Source: Aquatica leii (lineage: Eukaryota > Arthropoda > Insecta > Coleoptera > Lampyridae). From it: a stretch of DNA of 64,000 nucleotides. Below, one piece after another: positions 46,334 to 57,532 of the stretch. The notes beneath the pieces were generated by a model that saw nothing but the letters and a program-made list of their open reading frames with translations, ran no database searches and was not told the origin of the DNA. The stretch is from the NCBI GenBank assembly GCA_035610365.1, contig CM069432.1, positions 126,428,255 through 126,492,254 on the forward strand, written 5' to 3'. Position numbers and translations under genes: made by a program. Within the stretch, counting starts at the first letter, position 1; every line of letters starts with the position of its first letter.

Positions 46334-48140
46334 ATGCAATTCATTGTCGACAAGGTTGCTAAAAAAAATTGTAGAACAAATTTTGTAGATAACAAAAATA
46401 CTTTGAATGTAGTTTCAATGAGTCAAAAGGCAGGAGCAATTTTTCTGAATGGCATCTCTAATTTAACAAGTAATGACACAATGAGGTTTAACACAGTTAA
46501 TGTGTTTGCAAAAATAACTTTTCCAAATATTGTAAATAACGAAAAACCTAACCCTGCTACTAATTCAAAATTGTTAGTAAACGAAAATGTAATATTATCA
46601 GAGACTTGTATACTAAAAAAACAAGTTGTAGTAAAAAATGAATTAAAGGAATCTACATAGGTTAAACGTGAAGATGAGCTAGTCGTTTGATCTGAGAAAA
46701 AGGATAGTTGTATTATGGAAAAAAGAAAAAAAAATGGGGAATGAAAGTATGATTTCTTAAAAAAACTCAAAGCGCATTACAACAGCTTGTAACTGCAAGT
46801 TCAGCACCTGAAAGAAGAAGAAGAAGAAAGATCAATATTCAATCAATTTAGGAATATACTTGGAAGAAAAACTTGGAACTAAAAGCTAGAAAACGAAGAG
46901 AACAAAAAAATTTAAGACGATCAAACCCTAACACATTTTATTAAGGCAATTATAAATTTATAGTCAATAAAAATTTTTTTTTCTCAAAATTTTGGCGATG
47001 AAAATTTGGGTACTAAGGAAATGGGGTAAAGATAATTTACCATTCATAAAACAATTTTCACAAGCTACAAATTCTGTTAGCACTTTCGAGGCACGTATTA
47101 AATTGATTTATGACTTCTTTAATTTCATGTCAAAGTTAGAATCGCATTGTTGTAGGGTCTCATTATCAAAATTATATTTAGAGCCTGTTTGGAACTCCAA
47201 AGTCCCTTTATCTAAAGTTTATTGTAATGACTTTTGAGCAAATTAAAATTGCAGTTTTTTGTTTTGCAATTGCAACGTTCTACAAAAAGACTATCAGTGT
47301 ATAAACCTAAAAAAGATTTGTGCAACACGTGCTTACCGTTTGAAACTAGAAACTTAACACAAAAAAAGTATAAGCACCACATCCAAATGAAAAAGCAAGT
47401 AAAATAGATAAAATCAAAAAACAAAAAATTTATTAATGACGGCTTTACTCTGAATTTTCAGTTGGTATTATTATGTCCAAAGTCAAATGTATCCTCTTTA
47501 TATTATCAGACAAAACTTATAGTGCATAATTTCACAGTTTATAATATTAAACGCCAGCAGCAATATTGCTACTTCTGGAATGAGTCTGAAGGTGGGTTGA
47601 CTATTCTTGTGTTCACAACTATAATTATACATTTCATAGAAAACCAGCTTTAAGTATACCCTATAACCGACAACAAAGAGATATTTCTAAACAGCGACGA
47701 TTGTGGGTACCAAAACAAGAATGCAACATTATCAAATGCACTATTTAATCTCGCAATGGCAGTTGATAGTAATCACTCGGTTATTAAATGAAAAATACGG
47801 AACAATATTAACACACCGGCAGATTACCTTCAAGTTTGTGAGACAGCATCTAGTAAAAACCTTACAAAATTGAATACTTGCTCTCCATCATTTTTTCAAA
47901 CAATGTGACATAAAGTTTTTCAATAAGCCTAAAAAACAATCTGTTTGCCAGTGGTAAACAATCTAAGAACACTAAAATATTTAAACAATAGCGTTCTATA
48001 CAAGCTTTGACAGGAAGTAGATTTTTTAACCCTACTACAACTTCAAAAAAGTAGGTTGAAAATCACAAAAGAAAAATATCAGCACTTTCAACAGTTAAAA
48101 ACAGACTAAGACAATTTTGTTGATAACCTGTCCCGCGAGT
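46334..48140 (+). pseudogene. DDE-like transposase relic of an unclassified multi-copy insect family
   Basis: Relic of a large protein that I recognise from many insect gene sets. Its core has an acidic residue within an LNSDDCGYQNKN motif (about 47689-47720) and a nearby WNESEGGL (about 47577-47600), both fitting a DDE/RNase H-fold catalytic centre. Before these lie YKPKKDLCNTCLPFETRN (about 47300, Cys pair) and LVLLCPKSNVSSLYYQTK followed by LIVHNFTVYNIK (47462-47550). An open frame at 46334-46660 (108 codons, no known domain) and basic RKRREQKNLRR near 46890 may be the N-terminus. Later pieces are NTPADYLQVCETA (about 47815) and a C-terminal stretch near 48030-48130. A Sola-type superfamily is possible but I cannot confirm it. 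Frequent stops and frame changes. Confidence 0.65.
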
Positions 48141-49621
48141 AACATTTTTTTTACTAGTTTTCATTTACTGTCATTTCATTTCATTTTATAGTTATGTAAA
48201 ATTGTTTTTGAGAATGTACATATTTTGTTTTATTTCTGACACAAAAGTGTATTAAAACCAGTGTTTATTACAAATTTTGTTTCATTTTACATCTTGTTAT
48301 TTTCTATATACAAAAACTATTCAAAGTGGGTAAATTCATTTTTTTATCATTATTATTTTAGAAAAATGCGTAACTACAGTTTCACTTATTAAATGTGAAT
48401 ACTACAATCGACACGTCAGAATTCGTTTTAGAAGAAAATTTTCATACCATAAAACCATTTAAATGGATGTGGTGTACAAAATATGTTCTTTTTGCACTAG
48501 ATAGCAAAATGGGTAATTTCCGTTTCTCCTGTAAAATTTAACAAAATGGAGTTATTTATATATCATGTTTTGCTATTTAGCTTTTATAGTTCTAATTATT
48601 TTGAATAATACATAGCCATACACTACTAGATAACTACAACTTGCATACTCTGCTATATATCTGCACCGATTCTAAAATAAAGAATTTCAGGTATTTTATG
48701 AATAATGTATTATTTTTAATTTTGTAAATTTGTTTTTTTATTAATATTACTAATGGTTTATTATAAATTATAAATTTTAATTTTGTGACTATAAATATTG
48801 TTATAATTTTTTTCGCAAATAAAACGTGCCGATAACTATTTTTTCTCCATTTCGTTATTCAATTACAGCTTGATTTAGTGATCTAGATGCATACGTAATC
48901 GGTTTTATATCTTGTAGCAAACAATCTTGAGCATTTTTAAATGCATTACTTTATATTGTAATTGCCTTATTTAGATCAAATAAAAATAATTAACATAAAA
49001 GTATTACTAATTTTTTCTAATAAGTTATTATGAACTTGTGTCCGCAATCATTCAACATCATTTTTTAACAATTGCTTTACAGGTTATATTAATTTTAATA
49101 AATTGGGTATGAAACTTCTTAAGTAATTATTTATTCATAACAGTTTTTGCATTTCAAATTTGTTTTTAGCTGGTTTCAAATTTTGAACAGTTATACTCTA
49201 TTTGTCTAGATTTATAACATTTGAGTTAAACACAACTCCAAAATATTTTACTTCATCGACATAATATTGGAGCTGCACAAAGAATATCATTAAAATAAAC
49301 TGTAACGTTTTTAATAATAATTTTAATATCAAAATATTTTTGTTAACTTTTGAAACATTTTAGGGAATGAAATAAGTTTAAAACAAACCTTTAAGTATCT
49401 GTAACAACTATATGGTGTACTAAAAGTACATAGCTTATTTGAAGTTTCATCTAATTTTAATTAAATTAAACAATTAATATGTTTTTATTAGCTAACCCTA
49501 AACTTATTTTTTTAAATGTAGATATTGTATAAATTTCCGGAATAATATTTGGATTTAATTCGATTGGGTCAATGCAGATTCTCAATGACTTGTCTGGTTT
49601 TTTTAGAACTACAATATTAAT

Positions 49622-50505
49622 AAGGGGACATTTCTAGTCTTTTGCACATATTTTCAAGAATTTTTTTTTACAGTAAATTTTATTATTAAACTACATTTTT
49701 TTCACAAATGCAAAAATACATATTAAAGTGCAAAAAAAAATTTTGTTTGTTTTTATAATCCAATATGGCTGCCACAACAAAGCCTGCTTATTTCCTGGTT
49801 GACATGATTTCTCGACTCAGGAACCTCTGAAATCAAAAGTTTAAAATGCATATTTAAGTATAAGTAAGTCGCTATAGCCCGTACCAAAATTAAAAACTTT
49901 AAGTGAAAAATAACAAAATGGCGGACTTTTCAAGTTTTTGACCTATTTTTTTGAGGTTGTGTTGTTTAAAAAGGTGGTTAAATGACAACGAATATTCAAA
50001 ACTCTGATACGGGCTATAACCATATATGTGACAAATAACCCGTCAAAGTTTCAGGTCTATTAGTTAAATTGTTTTTGTAAAATTATGTCAACCAGGTCAA
50101 TAACGTTGTTTTGAGACAAACGCTTTTAAAATATTCCAACTTGCCGATAGCTTCAGCAACTCGGTATTTACACCATGAGTCTGGCTCATCAAAGCAATTT
50201 ATATGTTGATTCTTATCATCAGTTGTAATCTTGTGGTAGAAAGTTGACCAAATAGCATTTCTCACATCTTCAACAGAGTTTGGATTTCAGCAAACTAAAA
50301 GCAAGTATAACTCTCCGAACGCCAGCTGTCTGAAAAGCTCCAAAATCACACTTGCGCGCGCACTCAGAATATGCGCTATAAATACATTTTTAGAGCGCGC
50401 AGACTTGAATAAACTATTGTACTCTGTTTCTGAATGTATATTGGACGCAAAACCAGTGCCTTAGAAAATCAATTTTTCCAAAAAAATAGACAAGAGATGC
50501 CCCTT
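49622..50505 (-). mobile_element. Mutator-like element nested in the Gypsy relic
   Basis: Inverted ends: left AAGGGGACATTTCTAGTC at 49622 and, inverted, right AAGGGGCATCTCTTGTC ending at 50505. Between them the minus strand encodes a fragment of a Mutator-like transposase. The insertion separates the protease and reverse-transcriptase motifs of the Gypsy relic. Flanking bases share only TTA, so the 9-bp duplication typical of Mutator insertions is not seen. The 884-bp length indicates a non-autonomous derivative. Confidence 0.72.
50083..50310 (-). pseudogene. Mutator-like transposase fragment
   Basis: Minus-strand frame 50265-50083 reads MRNAIWSTFYHKITTDDKNQ, then DEPDSWCKYRVAEAIGKL and ends KTTLLTWLT. 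The NAIW-FxHK-S/T-DxxPQH...CPxGxDSWC pattern is the conserved C-terminal part of the Mutator-like transposases of arthropods, of which the relic at 11290 shows the N-terminal part. The start of the frame lies in a region with EDVR-type residues (about 50290). It is cut off after the WC block. Confidence 0.75.
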
Positions 50506-50890
50506 TAACTCACTGATAAGGGCTATTTACAGGTACAATTATTCTTTTACACTAAAAAATCTAAACTACTTTATATTTCACTTTAAATAAAAGTATACAT
50601 TTTTAAGGCAATGAATATTCAAATGCTTAATTCTATTAATGGAATGTTATTTTCCTAGAATTAAAAATTTTGAGGTTACATTGCTATTACCAAACTGCAT
50701 TTCTGTGGTAATGATACGTATAGCAACTAACCTTGCTTCTTCAAATTCCCTTCGCTAATTCTAATTTTAGGAGACCTAGTTTTGATTTTCTATTAAAAAT
50801 GTTCTATTAATTTTAATGATAATGTATTTATATGTGCGCCCCTATCTAAGTTAAATCTAATAATCTTACTACTTATTACTACATTTTTAA

Positions 50891-51832
50891 ACCATCTATT
50901 ATTTTTTTGTACTTGTTACTTTAAATGATTGATTATAGAAAGTCGTGTAAATGTGCAACTTTGCTGATTATTCCGAACATGAGTTTTAGTAAGCTTTGGT
51001 AGAACTTTACTGTAAACCGATGCTGCCAGTGTTTAGCCTAGTCGACATGGCGTCACGTGTACCTAGTAATTTATTATTGCCTTTATCGGATAACTTCTAA
51101 ATATAATTTGAGCAACTAAATTTTTTATTTTTTTACACAACAAGTATTTAGCTACATATGTTATAAAACACTGTTCTAATAAAATTAAACAAAATAATCA
51201 ATGGAAATTGCGCTATCTGGTAAAAAGTGTAAAAAACTGTCTGAACTTGTATTTATAGTAGTAACAACTTTGGTATGAGAATGTACAATTTTTTCCGTTG
51301 ATAATGGAATATAATTAATAGTCTCATTTTTATTTAAAAGGAAAGTTATGTGGTCTATTTTGCAATTTCCAGAGTTAACAGGAATTTGGATCCTCAAAAA
51401 CATATTTGATTGTAATGCTTGTCTAAAACATTTTGCTGTTGGATTGCAGTTTTCTATTGGATCTTTCTATAATCTTATTGTTATAAAATAAAAACAATTT
51501 TTAAGGTCTAAATCGTGCCATAAGAAGTGTGGCTTAAATTGACTGTAAAAATGTTTTAAAATAGTAAATATTGTTTCTTTCAATTTAATTTAAAACTAAG
51601 CTATTTAAAACATGATATATTTATATTATTAATCCGTTTCAAGAAATTGGCAGTGTTTTTAGTTGTATTAGATTTTAATTTGTGTTTGCTAATTTTACAT
51701 TTATTTTTAAAACGGTGTGTTTGTTTAATTTTTGGCATTGTTCAAGTTGATAAATAAATTTCAAAAATTTATACATATCGGACCATAATACTACCAAGAA
51801 TAAATAGTTATAATCCATGGTAATAGTAGATT
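50891..51832. other. Intergenic, nothing recognised
   Basis: A+T-rich. A 72-codon minus-strand frame (51185-51403) has no recognisable domain. Confidence 0.5.
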
Positions 51833-51876
51833 ACATACCGAGGCGGAAAGTATTCCATTTCTGTCGAGAGAACTAT
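51833..51876. mobile_element. Foldback MITE, left arm (split by BEL/Pao)
   Basis: ACCGAGGCGGAAAGTATTCC and CATTTCTGTCGAGAGAACTA are the inverted counterpart of GAACTAGTTCTCAAGACAAA and TGGAACACTTTTGCCAAGG at 58771-58817. Without the retrotransposon the two arms would lie about 40 bp apart around the inner palindrome GAGGCATAGCCTC (58751-58763). Together they form a ~130-bp foldback element. Confidence 0.7.
51872..51876. repeat. BEL/Pao target-site duplication, left
   Basis: ACTAT immediately before the 5' LTR, repeated at 58738-58742. Five bases is the expected duplication for LTR retrotransposons of this group. Confidence 0.93.
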
Positions 51877-52262
51877 TGTACAGTTTTGTATAATCTATAA
51901 ATATTTAAATTATTTGAATTTTTACCGCTTGCTAAGTTTTGTGTTGTTAGCGCCTGCGGGTTGCTTACGTTGAACGTGTGGCGTTGCTAAATAGGCAGTG
52001 TATTGTTAAGGGTGCTAAGGTACATAGTTGATACCTCCTTGTATGCCCAAGTATCGGCACAATTATAATTATTACAATCTGTTTTATACTGCGTTAGTCT
52101 ATTACCAGTGTACAGTTTAGTGCATTAAAATTTATGTTTTCTTTGATTCGAGGCGTTTACATTTATTTCGAAATCCAGCATTTACGGCAACGTTTTCCTT
52201 CTTGAAGACGTTGAATTTATTTTTTCTTGAACTTTTGTATCGACAAATTCTACAACGATACA
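51877..52262 (+). repeat. BEL/Pao 5' LTR
   Basis: 386 bp, starting TGTACAG and ending GATACA (TG...CA form). It is identical to the 3' LTR except for one missing A near 52220 (TTGAATTTAT versus TTGAATTTAA). A TATAAATATTT lies near its start and AGTGTACAGTTTAGTG in its 3' part. I could not define the transcription start. It should carry the element's promoter and polyadenylation signals. Confidence 0.96.
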
Positions 52263-52267
52263 AAGTT

Positions 52268-52284
52268 TGGTCCTTCGTCAGCCG
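52268..52284 (+). promoter_or_regulatory. Primer-binding-site-like sequence
   Basis: TGGTCCTTCGTCAGCCG starts five bases after the 5' LTR. The opening TGG is complementary to a tRNA CCA end, as in reverse-transcription primer sites. I cannot name the tRNA with certainty. Confidence 0.65.
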
Positions 52285-52801
52285 AATTTATGGTTTTCGC
52301 TTCGATTTTTCAAAAAAAAAACATTTAATTCATCGACTAATGTGTTGGAGGAAGAACGCAACATAGTGTTACCTCTGCAACAAAGAGAGATAGTAGCAAG
52401 AGCATTTTCCCGGCATTTCGCAGGTGTGACTTAAGGGTGCGGTGCCTTTTGAGCCGTCTCCGTCTATCCATAAAAGCGTGAGTAAGTCTTTCCTTCTTTA
52501 TCTTATCACCTGTTGTTACGGCGTATAAAATAATTTCGTTATTAATTTTGTTTGTAAATGTAACACGTATTCGCATAGTGTTTCAGCATTTTTAACAGCA
52601 AATTCGATAATTATCATCGATTATTATAAGAATTCAATCATTCGCAAATTAAAATTTTGCATTTTACATTTGATATACAGTTTTGTGTAATTATTATCGA
52701 ACGGTTTAAATACGAATTTAATTTAACGTTCACACCTTGTGTTATCAGTCTATAATTAATTTAGTTAAAGAGATTTAGTTATTTAGCCATTAGTAATTAC
52801 A

Positions 52802-55800
52802 ATGGCCTCAAAGAAAGAAATAAAATTACTTTTTGTAAATGCCAAGGGCATTATCCTACAATTAGAAGAATTTAAAGATCTGCTTGATTCTATCAATGAA
52901 AATCTTTCAGAAACTAATTTAAAACGACTCAAATTCGAGCTTAATATTTTTAAACCTTTATTGGACGAAAACAAAAAAACTATTAATTCAATAATAGCTA
53001 ACAATTCTGATATCGGTGACTTACTAAGTCTCACTGAATTCCGTAAGCAATACGTTTATTACTCAATTAATGCCGAAGGTTTATTAGAGCATAATAATAA
53101 ACAAAAACTTTTTTCCCGTAGCAGTTCAAGCGAATCCATTGCAAGTAATCGTGGTACAAAAGATAATATTAAGCTACCTACAATTTCTCTACCTATTTTC
53201 GATGGTAGTTACCAAAACTTTAGGAGTTTTTTCAAAACCTTTGAAGCCCTTGTCGGCTACAACTCTGACTTGTCTCAGACAGAAAAATTTTTATATTTAA
53301 AAAATTGTTTAAAGGGCCCTGCCGGCGAAATGATAAATGAACTTAAATCTACAGAATCAAATTACGATGTAGCGATTCAATTACTAAAGGAACGTTACGA
53401 TAATAGAAAACTACTAATTTTCAGTCATTTTGATTCACTGTTTGAACATCCTAGATTAACAAAAGACTCAAGCTTAAGGAAATTTTACGACAATCTTATT
53501 AAACATTTACGGGCTGTGGAAAATGAAAACACGACGGACGCCGAATACAAAGACGCCGTCATAGCATATATAGTAAAAAACAAGACTGATCCTCGTACGT
53601 CGGCTGAGTTTGCCAAAAACTTTCCCAAAAGAATTCCTACAATTCACGAAATTTCTCAGTTTTTATCAGACAAATGTAACGTTATTGATGACACAATAAA
53701 TCTCGCGGAATCTTTAAATTCCGCTAAGAAAAGTATTTCTAAGGGTTCTTATACACTAGCCCAAACATCATATGCTTGCATCTTATGTAAAGAGCAGCAT
53801 TTTTTAAATCATTGTCCATCATTTTTGGCCTTATCTACCAAAGCTCGTTTTCACAAGGCAAAATCTTCAAAATTATGCCTAGTTTGTCTTCGCCACGGCA
53901 CCAATTCAAAGTGTACTTCTACATTTAATTGTAAGTTTTGCAATCAACGTCATAATACGTTGCTGTGTTTTAAAAATACGAAGTCTTCTGGCCAAAATGA
54001 TACACGACCCCGCTCAAATGACTCGAGCGCATCTCATCTTGTTCCGGAAACATCTCAAACAGCTGAAACTCCTACAAGCGTTTCTGTTTGCAATTTTTCT
54101 AGATCCTCTGAGGTTATATTAGCTACGGTTCAGGTTAAGGTCAGCTACGGTGACACCATTTTTACTATACGTGGTTTGTTGGACCCAGGTTCACAACATA
54201 ATCTTATTACAGAAAGCTTGCACAATAGATTAAATTCTCCTTGCAAGCCCATTAATCTTATTTTAAGAGGAGTAAACGACATTACTTCGTCCTGCTCCAA
54301 ATACACTTCGGTAAAATTAGAATCCACTACCGGACGTTTTAAGACGGGTATCGATTGTCTAATCGTACCTACAATTACTGAGCAGCTCCCTCGAGTTCGA
54401 TTCAGCAGGGATCTTCTAGACATCCCACCTCATTGTCGTCTTGCGGACAATTCTTATCACGAACCCGGAGCCATCGATATTTTACTCGGTTCTGCTTTGT
54501 TTTACAAAATCCTCTTACCCCAAAAACTTTCCTTGGGCACTTCCTTGCCAACTCTACAAGGCACTTTATTAGGTTGGGTTGTTGCAGGTGATCTACCAAA
54601 TAATTTTACTTCGTCCTCAGGCCGAGAAATTTCGGCAATAACATGCCATACCACAACTCAGAGCAGTGACTCGGATTTTGATCTACGTCACTCGCTAACT
54701 AAATTCTGGAAATTAGAGAATCCTGTTCCTATCTGCAAACGATCTTTACTTTCTAGAGAAGAAAGATTTTGCGAAGATCATTTTGCAAATACAATCCGTC
54801 GTGATGACACTGGTCATCTCGTGGTTTCAATACCTTTTAACTCGAAATTACTATTGTTAGGTGATTCTAAGCAAATAGCTGAATCCCGTTTCTTTAAGTT
54901 GGAGAAACGTCTCCAAAATTCAACTACGCTTCTCAAGGAATATTGTCAATTTATGGCTGAATACGAATCCATGGGTCACATGACCAAAATTTCTGAATTT
55001 GAAGTACATAGTCCTTCCGAACTTGTATTGATAGAAACAATTAATGGCCCTATTGACATCGCGGACATTCCTCCGCAATATTTTCCTCATCATGCTGTAA
55101 TCAAACAGTCATCTCTAACATCAAAACTGCGTGTAGTTTTCGACGCTAGCGCAAAATCATCTACTAACGTATCAGTCAATGATACACAAATTACCGGACC
55201 TCAAGTGCAGGATAATTTATTCGATATCTTACTTCGTTTCCGAATCCATCCAGTCGCCCTCTGTGGTGACATTGCAAAAATGTACCGGATGATCAATGTC
55301 GATTCTCCTTGTCGCAAATTTCAACACATTCTTTGGAGAGATAGCCCTGCTAAACCTCTCGCAACTTATCGTTTAAATACCGTTACTTACGGTACCGCTT
55401 CGGCCAGTTATTTGGCTACGCGTTGCTTGAAGTACCTTGCCGAGTCGCATAAAGATTCTTTTCCGGAAGCCTTTCAAGTGCTTTCCAAACATTTCTACAT
55501 GGACGATCTATTGTTTTCTACAGACTGCGCGGAGAATGCAATAAAAATCATGAAAGACCTCTCCTTCATACTCTCTTTGTCAGGATTTACAATTCGTAAA
55601 TTCCTCTCAAACATAGCGGAGGTTTTCGATGCTTCGAGTTCCGAAAACGTTGAATTAGCTATTCTACCCATGGAAGAACGTTCTGATTCGAAAACTCTAG
55701 GTATTCATTGGAATGCTTTAAACGATTACTTATTTTGTAAAGTCATTTTGCCCAACGACAATTCAGTGCCTACCAAAAGGCAAATTTTATCTATCGTTTC

Positions 55801-57532
55801 TAAAATTTTTGACCCTTTAGGGTTCTTTTCTCCGCTTGTCGTTCGAGGCAAGCTATTCATTCAAAGGTTATGGCAACTCGGTCTTGGATGGGACGATCCG
55901 ATTCCAGAAGATGTTATGTCACAATGGTCCGACTTTAAATGTCAACTCGAGTTGTTGAGCAACATTCACATTCCACGTTGGACCGCGTCGGCATCTTCAA
56001 ATCCCTCTTATTCTTGCACGTGTTCTCAGTCGGTCACATTTCCTGTTTCTTATTTGCAGGTCGAATTGCACGGTTTTTGCGATAGCAGTTCGGTGGCATA
56101 TGGTTGTTGTTTTTATCTGCGCTACGTCCTCTCAGATGGCTGCGTTCGCAGCAATTTATTATTTTCCAAATCAAAGGTCGCTCCCTTGCGCACAATCACT
56201 ATTCCTCGGTTAGAGCTTTGTGCCGCCGTGTTAATGGCACAATGGTGTTTTAAAACACTCAATACTCTAGACATAATTTTTAATAAGGTTTTTCTGTGGA
56301 CGGATTCAAAAATCCTCTTAAGTTGGATCAATTCTGTTCCAAATAAATATAATGTTTTTGTCGCCAATCGCATCGCAGTTATTCAAGAATGTACTAACAT
56401 TCAGGATTGGTATCACGTTGCCACGTTCAATAATCCTGCAGATTTAGTGTCACGCGGGACAAGCATTTCTGATTTAACCTCTAATCAGTTATGGTTTCAA
56501 GGCCCAGAATTTCTTCTTAACAAGGAATTTCAATGGGACATCAACCCTAATATCATTGACTTGGATGAATATACTGAAAGAAAGGGCACGATTTTAATAA
56601 ATGCGACCGTAACTCAACCAAGAAATTCAATTTTCGAATTATATTCATCCCTAGGTAAGTTACAAAGAGTTTTTTCCTACGTCCGCAGATTTATTTACAA
56701 TTGCCGCAGTCCTAACAAACTAACTGGCCCATTAAAGATCAATGAACTCAATGGTTCTTTATTAACGTTGACTAAGTTATGTCAACACGAGTCTTTCGCT
56801 ACAGAAATTAATCACATAAAAAATAATCGTAACTTAAGGTCTTCTAATATTCAATCATTGAATCCCTTTTTGGATACCAACGGATGCCTCCGTGTAGGCG
56901 GCCGATTAATTAATTCGGACTTTAAGTACGACAAAAAACATCCATTATTGTTGCCCAAGTCTCACAAATTTACTGAACTAATCGTTCGAAACTATCATAA
57001 GGAGCTACTACACGGTGGTGCTCAACAATTGCTCTATAATATTAGAGAGCGTTTCTGGCCAATCGGTGGCCTAGCTCACATCAAAAAACTTTTAAAGGAT
57101 TGCATTCGGTGCTTCAAAACCAAACCACTTATTCGGCATCCCATGATGGGAAATTTGCCAGTTTCACGGTTAAATCCTGTTTACCCTTTTTATAACGTCG
57201 GCCTGGACTATGCAGGCCCGATAATGATAAAAGACAGAGTCACAAGGGGTGCGCGTCTTACAAAATGCTATATTTGCGTATTTGTCTGTATGGTGACTCG
57301 TCCCATACATTTAGAGCTTGTTACGTTTTTGTCTACGGACACCTTTTTAAATACTCTTAAAAGATTTATTGCCGTAGAGGCATTCCTAACTGTATATCAA
57401 GTGATAATGCAACTAATTTTCGCGGTGCTAAGACTAAGATTGATAATTTGTACTCATTATTACATACAAAAGAATCTCAGGACAAAATTACTAGTTATTT
57501 GTATAAAGGTTCAATTAAATGGGATTTTATAA
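52802..57532 (+). CDS. BEL/Pao gag-pol polyprotein, up to the integrase frame break
   Basis: 1576 codons from ATG 52802, which has A at -3 and G at +4. Approximate residues: coiled N-terminal region 1-110; DUF1759 gag-like domain 124-275 (LPTISLPIFDGSYQNFRSFF); Cys/His clusters of nucleocapsid type 321-395; DUF1758 aspartic protease 447-600 with LLDPGSQHN; reverse transcriptase about 740-900 with RVVFDASAKS and YMDD at about 898-901; peptidase A17/Pao region 905-1060; RNase H about 1085-1210 (HGFCDSSSVAYG); integrase zinc domain 1379-1440 (HKELLHGG then CIRCF); start of the integrase core about 1465 (GLDYAGP, first catalytic Asp). After about residue 1524 the frame is wrong: the last ~52 residues are out-of-frame translation, so the true coding frame ends near 57372. 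Confidence 0.95.
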   Translation: MASKKEIKLLFVNAKGIILQLEEFKDLLDSINENLSETNLKRLKFELNIFKPLLDENKKTINSIIANNSDIGDLLSLTEFRKQYVYYSINAEGLLEHNNKQKLFSRSSSSESIASNRGTKDNIKLPTISLPIFDGSYQNFRSFFKTFEALVGYNSDLSQTEKFLYLKNCLKGPAGEMINELKSTESNYDVAIQLLKERYDNRKLLIFSHFDSLFEHPRLTKDSSLRKFYDNLIKHLRAVENENTTDAEYKDAVIAYIVKNKTDPRTSAEFAKNFPKRIPTIHEISQFLSDKCNVIDDTINLAESLNSAKKSISKGSYTLAQTSYACILCKEQHFLNHCPSFLALSTKARFHKAKSSKLCLVCLRHGTNSKCTSTFNCKFCNQRHNTLLCFKNTKSSGQNDTRPRSNDSSASHLVPETSQTAETPTSVSVCNFSRSSEVILATVQVKVSYGDTIFTIRGLLDPGSQHNLITESLHNRLNSPCKPINLILRGVNDITSSCSKYTSVKLESTTGRFKTGIDCLIVPTITEQLPRVRFSRDLLDIPPHCRLADNSYHEPGAIDILLGSALFYKILLPQKLSLGTSLPTLQGTLLGWVVAGDLPNNFTSSSGREISAITCHTTTQSSDSDFDLRHSLTKFWKLENPVPICKRSLLSREERFCEDHFANTIRRDDTGHLVVSIPFNSKLLLLGDSKQIAESRFFKLEKRLQNSTTLLKEYCQFMAEYESMGHMTKISEFEVHSPSELVLIETINGPIDIADIPPQYFPHHAVIKQSSLTSKLRVVFDASAKSSTNVSVNDTQITGPQVQDNLFDILLRFRIHPVALCGDIAKMYRMINVDSPCRKFQHILWRDSPAKPLATYRLNTVTYGTASASYLATRCLKYLAESHKDSFPEAFQVLSKHFYMDDLLFSTDCAENAIKIMKDLSFILSLSGFTIRKFLSNIAEVFDASSSENVELAILPMEERSDSKTLGIHWNALNDYLFCKVILPNDNSVPTKRQILSIVSKIFDPLGFFSPLVVRGKLFIQRLWQLGLGWDDPIPEDVMSQWSDFKCQLELLSNIHIPRWTASASSNPSYSCTCSQSVTFPVSYLQVELHGFCDSSSVAYGCCFYLRYVLSDGCVRSNLLFSKSKVAPLRTITIPRLELCAAVLMAQWCFKTLNTLDIIFNKVFLWTDSKILLSWINSVPNKYNVFVANRIAVIQECTNIQDWYHVATFNNPADLVSRGTSISDLTSNQLWFQGPEFLLNKEFQWDINPNIIDLDEYTERKGTILINATVTQPRNSIFELYSSLGKLQRVFSYVRRFIYNCRSPNKLTGPLKINELNGSLLTLTKLCQHESFATEINHIKNNRNLRSSNIQSLNPFLDTNGCLRVGGRLINSDFKYDKKHPLLLPKSHKFTELIVRNYHKELLHGGAQQLLYNIRERFWPIGGLAHIKKLLKDCIRCFKTKPLIRHPMMGNLPVSRLNPVYPFYNVGLDYAGPIMIKDRVTRGARLTKCYICVFVCMVTRPIHLELVTFLSTDTFLNTLKRFIAVEAFLTVYQVIMQLIFAVLRLRLIICTHYYIQKNLRTKLLVICIKVQLNGIL

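Larger units (their letters stand above)
48840..50890 (-). pseudogene. Second Gypsy pol relic, split by an insertion
   Basis: Minus strand, read right to left. Protease region FNLDRGAHINTL (about 50870-50835; DTG reads DRG) and KTRSPKIRISEGN (about 50790-50750). After an ~880-bp insertion (49622-50505) come reverse transcriptase INIVVLKKPDKSLRICIDP (about 49620-49560), LANKNI, YFNDILCA in place of the YxDD centre (about 49300-49275), and FHTQFIKINITCKAIVKK (about 49110-49060). RNase H reads KPITYASRSLNQAVIE (about 48910-48850). The motifs are those of K02A2.6-like Gypsy elements. This family is clearly different from the Gypsy relic at 41700. Stops and deletions throughout. Confidence 0.82.

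Noticed and set aside
46423-46770. 115-codon minus-strand frame
   Set aside because: It is the complement of the transposase-like plus-strand frame 46334-46660 and is serine/phenylalanine-rich as expected for a shadow.
54170-54200. Defective BEL/Pao protease because the active site reads DPG in place of DTG or DSG
   Set aside because: DPGSQ is a common form of the active-site loop in BEL/Pao proteases, so I do not take it as damage.
57360-57460. Programmed ribosomal frameshift in BEL/Pao pol
   Set aside because: No slippery heptamer is visible, and members of the group encode the integrase in the same frame as RT. A one-base loss explains the break better.
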